From Zonotrichia leucophrys gambelii (lineage: Eukaryota; Chordata; Aves; Passeriformes; Passerellidae), in NCBI RefSeq assembly GCF_028769735.1, contig NC_088171.1, positions 70,201,216 to 70,265,215 of the forward strand: a DNA stretch of 64,000 nucleotides, read 5' to 3'. The position numbers and the translations under genes are program-made. Below, piece after piece: positions 39,028-51,070 of this stretch; the stretch's first letter is position 1; every line of letters starts with the position of its first letter. A model generated the notes under the pieces. The model worked only from the letters and a program-made list of their open reading frames with translations, did not search any database and was not told where the DNA came from.

Positions 39028-42000
39028 ATAAGCAATACACTCCTGTCAAACCTGAAGCTTGCTTGCATCTGTTCTTGGCACAGAAATCTGTACTTTACAT
39101 ATATTTTAATTTTCTTGGGTACTTACAACCATGAATAGGAAAGCAAAACATTTTTTTTTTTAGGGTTAACACATCTACAGCATCATTATTTTGAAAAAGC
39201 AAAGTATTTTCTGTATTTTAAACACACAAAATAAAAGAGCACAAGTTCAGAGTGCTACCCATCTAGCTAGGAAAAGATGATACAACACAACATAACTCTA
39301 CCATATCAGATTGTACACCATCAATATTTATTAACTGATAAATACTTCCCAGGAAACATGGAAACAAGCAAGTTTGGAGAGAGACCTTGAACTCCAGCAA
39401 GATGATTACAGGCCTCAATTATTTGACTATAAACATATGATAGTGATGATACAATTTTATATTGTACAAAACAGAAGCAACACATGTGAGTCAGCCAGGT
39501 TTTCCTACCAGGGCTCTAATGTTAACCTGCTTATCTAAAATGAGGAACACCTTTACCATTAAATAAACAGTGACTGTTTCCTTGTAGGAGGGGAAGGGGA
39601 ATCCCCATTCCCTCCCACACTCCAGCTTTTCCTACAGCATCCTTTCAAGTCTCAGAATTTTAATACTGGCTCTTTTAAATGCCAGTTTTTCCTTTCTGTT
39701 TTTGCCAAAAGACTTGTTTTCCTTTAGCAGACAGAGTAGAGGCTGGAAAATATTCCTTCCTACATAGTTGCAAAAGAACACACCACACTTACATGAGATT
39801 CAAATCTATCAAAACTTTTAGATACAAAAAAAAGTCAGATTTAACACAAAATAAGCTAAAACTCAAAATAAGAAAATTTCAGTTTTAGAATAAAGTAGAT
39901 TCCAATCATTCCTGGAGACCATTTCTTGGTCTTCAATTTAGGAGGAAAAAAAAAAGTGATTGCACCAGAGGCAAAACATTTCAGGTTTCCATAACAAGGC
40001 AGGAAGGTATGATTAAGCAGTTGCCTGTGCATGAGATGCATTTTTTTTTCTCTTACCAAACAGAGAAAGAAAAAGGCAATTATAACACAGAACTCAAGTA
40101 TAAGGCTCTGTGGTTGAGAAAAAAATGAAGTAATTTTAAAACGTTTGCCAGACGTCTTCAAGCATTTCCTTTCTCATTCCAGGAGTTGGCATACAAACTA
40201 GGCACACCTTATAAACCCCACCACCTCCTGGCCCTAATACATTCCAGTTTTAGCTTCATTAAAAAAAGAAAGTTAAATAGTGTGTGTATAAATATATGCT
40301 CAAACATTTACACACTTACATATCTTATCGCAAAGAAGACTGATAGCAGTACTAAAAATAGATGCACACCCTGCTTAAATGTGAGAATAAAAGCATGTTT
40401 TCATTTGCAATTAAAGCACAATGAATAAAGGCATTGAAGGAGATCAACACTGTACTTACAGATTCAGGGCATTCCTCTATAAATGGCACAAAAATCTCCA
40501 GTCATTATTTGTTCTTGGTGTACAAACTTATTTCCCATCATTTGTGGTGGGCTGCTGCCACCACTACAATATTGCCTTTTACCTGAAGATACCAGTGGCC
40601 TTCAGAAATATATTCTGGCATGCTTACAAGTCAGTAATTTTTAAACTATTTGTTGTTTGAACCTTTAGGTTCTCATTCTGTGACTATTTCTATGAAAAAC
40701 TAATTCACTGAAAGCAAGTAAGCCTCCTTATTGGTTCCAAAATCTTCAAGCAATAGTTAAGGAATATATTGATATACTGCCAACCCAGAAACTGAAGTGA
40801 CACATTAACATCATTAATGTTTTCATCCAATCCTGTAATGAATTTCAAGTAGTCTGACCAACAGGAGTCTGTTCAAGGATGATAAGAAGAGACCACAGTG
40901 CCTGCTATTCAAGAAGAGGATAAAAAATGGAGGGAATGAAGTAGAAGGATCAATTTTTCACTTCTATTACATGTAGTAAAGCAGTATTACAGTCTGTTGT
41001 TATGTATTATAATAGGAAGAAATAAATATTTGTCACCTTGTTGGATGTGTAAGCACTACCAATGTCAAGCAATTTTCAGCTGAAGAGACTTCATTTGGGA
41101 AGGGTGGGGAAGGAAATGCTTTCTTCCATATCAGACTCGGAAACAAAACTATTTACCATTCATATGCTTCAGCTGAAGATCCTTGCCCAGTTTGTAGACT
41201 TATACTGAGAGTCACCTTCCCTGTTATAGTCTCTATTTTGCCCTTGCCTGGGCAAATAACACTAAACCCATTCATCTGTGGGACAAACATGGTTACACTG
41301 GGGCAAGTAGGAGACTTGACACTCCTTGCATGCATCCTGAGCAGGCATCTAAAATAGCTTTAACAGTCCCACCACTACCTTCATTACAGGCTTGGGTTGT
41401 CTAGAACTGGCCACGTCAGAGAAGGAAGAGCTGTGGTTTAGTCTAGACACAGAATTTCCCCTTTCCTTTACCATGGTCCTGCTTGATCCTTCAGTCAGGA
41501 GATTAAAAAAAGCACATTGCTGTGAAAGAAAAAAAAAAACCTGCTAGTTCAAAAGAGTACAATCTCAGGACAAAGCAGCTGTGGTACAGCCTGGTGTTCA
41601 CCAGATTTCCCTTCCTGAGGCTCTCCCTATGCCTAAAAGGGGACGACTAAGCATCCCAGAACCGCCCTTAACACTGACCTGAAGAAGGAGATCTTTGTAT
41701 TATATTTGTATTCCAAGGGCAAGCATCCATGTGTAACCAAACATGCTCCACCTCAAGGGCTCCAGTTCTACTGAGCTGCCCTCAGCTTCCAGCTCCTCTC
41801 AGGCCCCCACCTGCTCCTTGGCCACTGTAACATCACCAGTGCCAAAGCAATTTGCACAGCCTGCATCCAGCTGAGGCCCCAGAGCCATTCTTTCAGCACA
41901 GGCACCATCCTGGACTGATGGAAGGAAAGAGCACACCTTGCCAGGGACTGCTGTGCTGACCCAGCCCCAGCTGCCAGGTTGCATGTGCCACAGTGTCCTG

Positions 42001-43229
42001 CCAGCAAGCTGGTACAGGGCTGCATGAATTCTGCTGCCTGCTGTGTATTTATTGATATTTCCATAGCTTTAAAACTTTATTATTTATTTCAAGGCACAAA
42101 ATTAAACCAGAAGATTTGGGTGAACATCATCATACTTAAATCCTGAGTACAGCAGGAAGACTTCTCTTTAAAAATACTACTCATTACTGCTGGATGAACT
42201 CCAAGTATACACTCCATGTGCATTCAGAACCGGAATTTGAAAAAGATTAGTAAGTGCTTGTTTCTGAGCGTGCCATGTCAGTGTCATTCATGAAACGTGA
42301 TCATTATCTTCTTACACTAGAGCAACAGCACGGCATTTCAGTATCCAAGGTGCCTTCGTTGTTCCTTCTCTCTTCTCAATTTTAACCACATGAGTTTAGT
42401 CCTTAATATCAGGACTATAAGCTAAGTCCATATAAGCTATAATCACTTCATCATTTTGCACAGTTACTTGAAAAAACTTGCATTTTCTACCAGCTGTGAA
42501 ATCTAAACAGCCAACTACAGATCAGAGCAGTTCAAGATTTAGGGGGTAATTGTAGAATACACATCTTTCTCAGCTTGCTCTGGCCTGCACTCCCAGTGCC
42601 AGAAACATCAGCAGCTGGTGAAAGTCAGATCATCATGTACTTGTTACTTCTGTGCTGACAAGAAGCGGTCACAACATGAAAAAGCAGGAGAGATAATGAA
42701 ACCCAGGACTCCCCACCATAGGTCTGTGTTTTCACAAGATCCATAAGATCTGCATCTTAATGCTGGCAATGTTAATATTTTTTCCCTGAATCTTCAGAAT
42801 CCCCTCTTCCCTACCTTGGTGGCAAAACTCCCTTCTCCATTGCACACCAGCAGCACTAGGAAGCATTAGCTGTTATCAACAGGGGATGAAATCTGCTTCC
42901 ATTCCAGCTCAGGCACCACTGACACTTCAGGTTTAGCATTCCTACTGGTATCTAAGCTAGAATTAATAACAAATTTTACTAGGTCAAAATAGAAATTGTG
43001 TGGGCTAAAAGATCATCTTATCCTCTGAGAACTTCCCATTTTTATTTCAAAACAAGGTGACACTTTTATAGTAACATTTTGGTCCCAGGCTTACTAAATA
43101 GATAAGGATCCCACGTATCATGTTTCTTTCTGCAGCTGCATGGCCATTTTTCTTTTAACTTTTTTGGAAAGAGTTCACCTGCCAGCGTCATAAAAATACT
43201 ATTAGTTCCACTCTCTAGGCAAGGCATCC

Positions 43230-43700
43230 TCTACTTTGAAGGGCTTAAGCACGGAGTTTCAATAAAAAGCTTCGAGAGCGAGTAACAAATCACCTTCAGA
43301 CGAATCAATTCCAAAAAGTCTGAAGTACAGATCCACCATAACATCACCCGAGCATTTGTGGAGGGCACCTTGCTGGTTTCACACCCGAGCAGCGCAGCGA
43401 TGCTCTGGAGTAACCAAGCACTGCTCGGAGTTCGGCGCGGCTTGCAGCAGGGGTTTGCAGCAGAGTTTGCAGCCCCGGTGCTTCCCCCGTGTCCCAATCC
43501 CGCCGGGAGCGGCTCCAGGCGCTGTATTGCTGAGCCACCTCGCGGCGCGCTCGCTGCATTGCAGCACCGCCCGGGTCTGTGCAAACCCATCCATGCATCC
43601 ATCCAAGCATCCCAGCATTCATTCCCTCGGTAAGGAAAACATGAATTCTGCCGGTTGAGCTACACAAGACCACCAGGGCGCTGCTGTCAATCGCCCTTTT
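43230..43700. promoter_or_regulatory. CpG island inside GMDS intron 1
   Basis: About 20 CpG dinucleotides fall within about 200 bp at 43385-43575, with scattered CpGs on both sides, in otherwise CpG-poor AT-rich DNA. In vertebrates such islands usually mark unmethylated promoters. On the plus strand a strong splice-donor match, TCG|GTAAGG, lies at 43627-43635, just downstream of the densest part. This fits a first exon of an antisense transcript. No equally good minus-strand donor was seen nearby. The overlapping reading frames are explained by the high GC content. The island is not GMDS exon 1, because no VALITGITG-type codons occur. Confidence 0.5.
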
Positions 43701-46540
43701 CTAAGCACTCTGTTATTCCAAGCAACAGCTCCTTACAAAGCAACCTGCCTTGGGAGTCCTTATAAACCACATTCAGTCTGTACACATGCGATGCCTCATG
43801 GATGAGACAATTGAAGCCCATAATATCAGCTGAAAAAGACTCAGCTACATGAAACCCCTCCCCAAAAAGAAGAACAAGAGCGCGTTTTCTGAAGACTGAC
43901 TGCAAAGTACTTTCACAGTACTTTGTGACAGTTTTCATACACATTTTCACACACCATCTTCAAAGCAAAGTCCTACAAATCCAAGGTTTGCTCCAAAACT
44001 GTTAAATTGTTGGGCCAATGTAACTGAAGTGAATCAAAGACAGAAGGTGAGTGTGGGTCTTCTGAAGCCTCAGAAAAAAAGGAAAGCATTTTTACTGCAC
44101 AGGATCCCTAGGCATGAATCCATACATACGAACTCTCCGAATTCCCTGCAGACACAGGATAACTAACAAAGATACTGCCAGGCAACACTGGTTTTACTGC
44201 AAGTGAGCTCTCATGTAACATCTCATTTCATTCAACAGTGATTTATTTCCGCTTCTACACCCTAAGACAGTACCAAAACACACAGCTGGTTTTTATACAA
44301 AATAAGCATTGTGTGACCAGTGGAAATGTAATCTTCTTAACACTCCACTGTAACCATTATCTCAAGAGATCTTTCTTGGAATAATTACAATTTTACATTG
44401 CTGCCCCTTCTGGCACCACTGAAGGACAGTAGCTTTTAAGAGTTAAGACACTCCCAAACAAACCACAACAAATCCTTGTTTACCACTCTATACTACCCAT
44501 ACTGTTTATAAATTGTTTCTGTAAACATACTACACATATAAGGTATAAAGAAATACCAACATGCTAACTACAAAGTTATAAAAAAATTAGTTCCAAGCCT
44601 CAAAACACAGGAAAAGTCATCATATAAGATCCTGGCAGAACACACCACACCACTTATAGACTCATAAATAATACAGGCAATCTCAACACAATAAACAGTA
44701 CCAAGAAGCCATAGTCTTTCCATCAGCCCCAAAAGTTTCAAAGTAATGGAGAGGGTTTACAGGGCTTTAACCAGCTTTCTAGTCTTTCCATAGACATTAG
44801 GAAAATGCTAATAAGCAGCATTGTTGGGATATGGCACACCAGATACTCCACTGGAACACCCATAGTGCGATTGACAGAAGATAAAAATCATTATTTATTT
44901 ACTTACTGCCTTAATTGTTTCCCACTCTATCCTTTACTGAAGTCACAAAACCACAAATACCAACCTTCTTTCTAGTCCCTTAACAGTCTTGAGAGAGATG
45001 GAATGAAGATAACCACAGCACAAATACAGAGGTGCTGTAACACAGGCTCCCGCCCATTTCCTACCACCATCTTCATTTTGCCTGCTTCCTTCCCTCCCTT
45101 ACCAGAAAACATCCTACAGCTTATAAAGGTTCAGGTTTCCCCACTTCTGCAGCAAAAAGTAATGAGGGTTGGTACCAACAAGACAATACACAATTGGAAT
45201 TTGCAACACAAATTGGCTTGAAGACCACAACTGAAGAGAACAGCTTAATCAGCTCAATCTAAAAAAGCTCTCCTCTCAAGTGATGGCTTGAACACTGTTA
45301 AGTGAACAGTTAAAAAGAAAAACTAGCGACAGGTCTTTGAGTGGGCTTGAGGGTGGCCCTAGACACCTTTCAATCTCTAAATATCCGTCCCTATCCTAAT
45401 AGCTTCCAAAAGCCTTTCAGACAATCTTGATTTACATTAGTGGAATTCTTCAAAATTTTCTCTGCATCATAATTTCTCTTAGGTTACTAATTTGGAAAAT
45501 TCAAATCATCCCACTACACATATATTGAAACCTGGGATGAAAACACTCAGGATAAAAAACACCAAGGTATTTAACAATTTGTGCTGTGTTTCAATAGGAG
45601 GAAAGCATCTGTATTATATTTGTGGATTCAGGTTTTAACAACAATGTTAAAGAACTGCTTTTTCCTATGGCTGGAAAACACGTGTTTCTACATTTTCAAT
45701 CTGGACTGTTCCCATTACCATCAACATCCTGAATCAATGCAGTTTTAAAAATATATTCCCCAAGCATTAACATTAACACATTCACTAACTGATGCATCAT
45801 TTCCTTGCGGCAAATATCCAGATCAATTTCCACACAACTAAAACGTTGAAAAAAAATTATTAAAAATATTAACTTCCCCTTTTATTTTCCCTCAAGAGTT
45901 CTGGAGTTTATGCAGAAATCATCGACCTTTTACATCACCATAATCACTTGGCTTGAAAGATAATGTCTGCTACATTCCATGAAGAATCTCTACCTGCTTG
46001 CAATGAATTGGGAAAAAGACTGCAGCTGATAACACAGTATTTTAACATTAATTAATAAGTCAACTAACCTTGGTGCTAATAACACAAAATTTGTACGAAC
46101 AGGAACGGATACACTTTAAGCAGTGAACAAGTTGAATGTTGAGATCCAAATTTTACAGAGGTGCAAATTTCATTACAATGATTAGTCAACTTTGGATTTT
46201 AATGTTTGAGTTCCACCTGAATATGCTAACTTTTCCCACACAGAGAGAAAACTTTAAGACCTTTATGCTGACATTTAAGACAATAACTAAATAACCAAAG
46301 AATATTTTTAAAATGGCAATGCATGTTAATTTAAGTAAACACCGCATATCAACATGAGATTCTACATTGACATTGCTCCTAAAATAATAAAAATTAATGA
46401 ATGTTGATAGAACACATTTAGGAAAAAAATTATTAAAGTGTTAGAACATTAGGCTATTACTGTTTTCTAAATTAATACTATATCATTACTATAATACCAT
46501 TTTAAAAACAATGCTCTGTTCTTCAGTTTACTACGGAAAT

Positions 46541-46558
46541 AATGCACTGAAGTGCATT
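46541..46558. repeat. Perfect 8-bp inverted repeat
   Basis: AATGCACT and AGTGCATT are separated by GA. The arms contain ATGCA, the half of the POU/octamer site. It lies at the end of a complex AT-rich stretch (about 46000-46560) that looks like a possible conserved non-coding element. Confidence 0.9.
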
Positions 46559-49500
46559 GAATGAGGCCTGTGACAAAAAAAATAAGAAATATTCATAACA
46601 AAAAAAAATCTGAAGCATTGCTACTGTGCCCAGATTAAAACTTTTTCACAGCCAGATTTTGAATCCCAGAGCAGGGTTTAACCGCCATAAAATATACTCA
46701 CCTATCTACATAACCATTACCAAAAAATAGGATTAGGTTTAAACGTCCTCATGCAAAAAATTTCCACACTTCCCAAAAAGCAAGTCACAGGCAGCCATTG
46801 TGAAGGCTGCTTTCACACAAAGTGAGAAATTTATTTTAAGACCTGTAACTCAGCACTACTGCTCAGGAAGAAAAGGCTCATACACACACAGTGTTGCTGC
46901 ACACCAGTAAGTATACAACACAAAAGTGCCTGTTAAATTTTCCTAAAACAGCTGATTCACATCTCAACTGCCTGCAACATCTCTAATCTATATTTAGAAA
47001 ATATTCAACTCTCTTCAATAAAAGGAAATGCCCCTCCCCTGTCTAGACATCCAATTTAAAAAGAGAGAATGCTTTTTGGATTTCAATTAAAGAACACACA
47101 TGCCAGAAACTTCTTTTATCTAAAATTTTTGAAACTCACACAGCAGTTTACTCATGAAACTAAACCTGTAACTACAAACCAACTATTTATTTTCCCTTCA
47201 ACAGCAACAGTAAGTTTAATGACTTGTTTCATGTAAAAACACAATATAACCCTGTATTGTAGGCTTCAGCTGTTCACAGTTACATAAATATTTATCCCAA
47301 TAAATTCACTGTGTGTTGTTAACTATTTTATATGCATTGTCTAAAATTCCTAATTTTGTTGTAGAGCTGAGATTTTTCCAATAACCCTTTTGATGGAAGG
47401 TCATGGTTTCATGAAGAGCACTTGCAACTGGACAATTCTCTGCAATGCTAAAACAGGTCTGGATTTTAACACTCTGCTGGCAGCAGCTGGGGTTACCTCA
47501 AGGCTGACATGTTAATACCAGCATGCATTTGCACTTGGCTTGAGAAAATGAACTCTCAGCTTTGAAGGGTTAAATAAGGAAAAAAGAAGGCATTGCTTGC
47601 TAAGGGATTACCTGAAAAGCAGCAATTCCTATGGCTGTGCTTTTAACCCTGACTTCTCCAAAGCTGCAGAGGGGTACAGGGGTACAAGGCTAACAGTTAA
47701 CAGATAAAAGCTATTGTCATTGTCAGAATAATTTGGATTTCTTTTCTTTTTTATTGAAATGAAAAACCAAGTCTGGAACTATCTTGAACTGCACAATCCT
47801 ACAGCAATGAAATCTAGTTGATAATTGCATTCCCTAAATTAAGCAATCTCATCAAGACTATGAACAATCAAGTCACTAAACTCAGGGGAGCAGGGGGAAG
47901 ATACACATCTGTTTGTGCATTAGTGGCTTGGGCTTTTATGAAAGCACAGAAGCAAGAATATACCATACACAACTGATGCTTCAAGTTTATGCTTCAGAAA
48001 AATAACATTAAGTATAGAACCAAAGTAATTTACTGACTTCTCCATCAAAGTGAAGATAATCCAGGAGCTCTAGATCATTACATGATTTCAGATCAACTTT
48101 CACAGAAAATTTTACTATTATGGCTCTTAGAAGCTCCTTTAAGTTTTTTTTATATCACTTACTTTTCATTTTAATGTACGTATCATATTTATGCAAAGTT
48201 CAAGGAAAAGAAGAAATATTTTTTAATTTCTACTCTCCAAGTGTAATTTTCAAGAAGCCTGCTATATTAGCATACACATTATTTTCATCTGGAGTATATT
48301 AACACTGAAAAGTATTTTTATTCTACAGTAAGGAATACAGGAATCCAGAAACTAGTTTTCCGTTTAGCAGATTATCCAACTAGAGCTGACATATAAGTAC
48401 TCAGCAAGGGAGCTGTGGTGCAGTCCCAAGTCAGTAAATTTAAGAAGCAAGTAATTCACCATATTTATTACAACAGTTTTGTCTTCGCAAAATTGTTTTG
48501 CCAATAAATCTGATAAAACAAAGCTCAAACTAGAGACAAGCTGTTTTATAAAATAAGAATGGCAGGATACATTTTAGCAAAGTGAAATCTCCCCACAAGG
48601 GAGCTGTCAAAAAATGTAATTACTTTAAAAGCATCTTAAATGTTTCTAAAACTATATATGGCATGTAAACTAGCCATTTTATTATTAAGACCGTACTTGG
48701 GTAAAGCTTTATGCAGTATCTGTTTCATTGCTGGTTACCACATGAGTTTCTTTAAGACACAGCACAACAAGCACGCTAAGGATTGTTAAAAATGGCAAAT
48801 TTCAGGGGATCTTTGTGGCAAGAAGAAAAAATATGATTCAAAAACTAACAAAATTCTGGCCACAAATATGGATCATACTGGAAGAGCTTTCCTAAGTCTA
48901 AAGTGTTTTTTGCTGCTAAAAATAGAGTCTATAAACCAGTTAAAACAAGAGGAAAAAAAAACCACACACACAACCAACTGACAAAAAAACTCACCTTGCA
49001 ACCAACATCCATCACCTACATAGAATGGGAGATGGAATTATTCTGTTTTATCTGAATAATTCTATTTATTGTTCTGTTTATTTTTTTGTATTTATCTATA
49101 CTAGCAGGAGTTTATATTCTCATGCATGTATCAGATATTATTCAAAAGTGCTTTTTAATACAGCCATTTTCATAGCCTAACTTTAGAAGCATTTTACTGT
49201 AAAAAAACCCAAAAAACAACAGAAAAACCCCCAACAAAACAAGATGGTTTAGAAAATTCACTTAAAAACATCTGTCCAACAACTTCCTATATTTGATAGG
49301 AGTTAGATCAGGTAAGAATACCAAGCAGTTCCATTTTCTGACAAAGATAACTGCATAGCAAAAAAGTTCTCTTAATTGAAGCTGCCCACAGCTTCTAACC
49401 ATGCAACACTCATTTAGTTTAAGTGGCTATTGTATTCATGCAGAAAAATCCCCTGATATTTTAAAGATTATTAAATTATCTCCTGATTCAGTGAAAGACT

Positions 49501-49915
49501 ACCATTCTTCATGGTGTCTCTCTAAGATGACTACTTGGCCTAGAAACAGCCTGAGTCTTGAGCTAGTTAGGACTCTTCTAAAAAGCTTTAACAAGGAAAA
49601 TTCCAAGTAAATCAGACTTTTCATGGGCATATACTAGGGAGAATTTTACTAAGAAAAACATGGTTTTGCTGAGCACGTGGGTTTTTGGGTGTTAGCCACC
49701 CCCAGACTTTGGGGGATCATTTGTACATGGTCTTTACAGACAACCAGCAAACACAATATTTACTTGTTTAATCTGACCACCTAGTGCAAGAAAAACAATT
49801 TGGATGATTAACTGAAAATGCATTTCAGAGGTTCATTTGTTAGAGACATGAGGACCAAAATGCAAGTTTCACTGAGCAGACAAGAAGCAAATATATTACA
49901 ATTTTAGATGCCCAC

Positions 49916-49931
49916 AAAAAAAAAAAAAAAA
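49916..49931 (+). repeat. Poly-A run (16 A)
   Basis: Sixteen A, followed after a short gap by a second A run near 49952-49961. No retrotransposon body is recognisable upstream, so its origin is unknown. Confidence 0.9.
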
Positions 49932-50192
49932 GGAAATATAAATGAAAAATTAAAAAAAAAAGAGAAAACTGATTCTTCGGAAGTTGATTACATTAGCTTT
50001 AAAGTGGATTGCCCCCACTCCAGCAGCCAGAAGCTGATAAATTTCACTTAGCATACAAGTTATATCACATCACAAGCAAGAAGATTTAAGCATAGCAATG
50101 GAGAGGATACTACAACCCACATCATTCTTTGTGGTTTAATCAAGGTTGTTTCACTGTTATGCTCTGTTCCAACCCAAGCCCTAGTACACATC

Positions 50193-50209
50193 TAATTAGA
50201 GATTAATTA
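50193..50209. promoter_or_regulatory. Paired TAATTA homeodomain-type cores
   Basis: TAATTA occurs at 50193-50198 and again at 50204-50209, 11 bp apart start to start, about one helical turn. That spacing would allow two homeodomain proteins to sit on the same DNA face. Chance occurrence in AT-rich DNA is a real alternative. Confidence 0.2.
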
Positions 50210-51002
50210 GAAACTGTAAAAGATGTTGCTGTGATTTAAGGTGGGCACTTCTTAGGTGGACTTTCTCAGAGGAAGATGCTGTGAGAGCAACTGAAGGCCA
50301 AACTGCACTCAAGCAAGTCTAGGATCTTGTCTTTTCAGACTACCAGCTAGAGATCTCAACTATCACCCAAAAAAGTATTTATTGCAGTACTGCCTCTCTA
50401 ACATACAATTCTATACTCCTTCTGTACAGACCTTTTCAAGTAATTATACCTTTCTTTGACATAGATCTGTGAACAAATTGACCTTGCCGACTAGCAAAAG
50501 CTCCCTCCTTCCTGATGACAGTCAGCCAACACAACCTACTTGAAGCATCAATACTCCTTGCTGTCACAGGCTCTTCATTCCCATAGCTCACAGGGATTTC
50601 CCAGGCTCATAGAAGAAGCATTCCCACATGGATGTGCTCCAAATCAAGGGAAGGTGCTGAACCCACGTTTTCAACACAACAGGCACAGTATAAACAGCAG
50701 TCTTAGATTTTCACACCCACTATTGTGCTAAGCTTTTATTTAAAAGCCTGTAAATGGAAGCATATGGAAGGTGATAACAGTGCTGAAGATCAAGGTCTAT
50801 TAAACAAAATCGTTGCATATGAAAAAAAAGCTTTTTTTTCAATCACACCACATTAGCCTGTTAAGCACAGACAATAGTTGACTACCATAGGTTTATTCTA
50901 ATTAAAGACCACAAATCTCTTCAAACACTCGAAAGATAAAACACCACTTTCACTGTTTTAACTTTAGAATACCTGTTACCACAGAAACTGCTACTCAGCT
51001 AG

Positions 51003-51070
51003 CAAGAGAAAATAGCTTTAAACAAGTCAGTAACTCACAAGAGAAAATAGCTTTAAACAAGTCAGCAACT
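51003..51070. repeat. 35-bp tandem duplication, two copies
   Basis: CAAGAGAAAATAGCTTTAAA and the following 13 bases begin at 51003 and again at 51038. The 33 compared bases differ only at one T/C position. The near identity suggests a recent slippage or duplication event. It could be polymorphic in copy number. Confidence 0.95.

Larger units (their letters stand above)
18170..43224 (-). other. GMDS intron 1, portion nearest exon 2
   Basis: This is non-coding sequence upstream of exon 2 on the minus strand. I see no exon with conserved codons and splice sites. Contents that can be named are a CpG-dense patch near 20220-20350, a (GAG)n run at 21705-21720, an AAAT run at 23525-23539, a 13-G run at 26150-26162, a 29-bp-period duplication at 27227-27278, an inverted repeat at 29212-29253 and an A/C-rich patch at 38972-39027. 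A GC-rich but CpG-poor stretch lies at about 41760-42040. The remainder is AT-rich unique-looking DNA with nothing I can support. Confidence 0.8.

Noticed and set aside
43231..43673. Several overlapping frames of 79-123 codons on both strands
   Set aside because: They coincide with the GC-rich CpG island, where stop codons are scarce. They overlap each other and resemble no known protein, and none carries the GMDS N terminus.
49699..49715. CCCCCA...TGGGGG inverted repeat
   Set aside because: The arms are only 6 bp, which is expected by chance at this scale.
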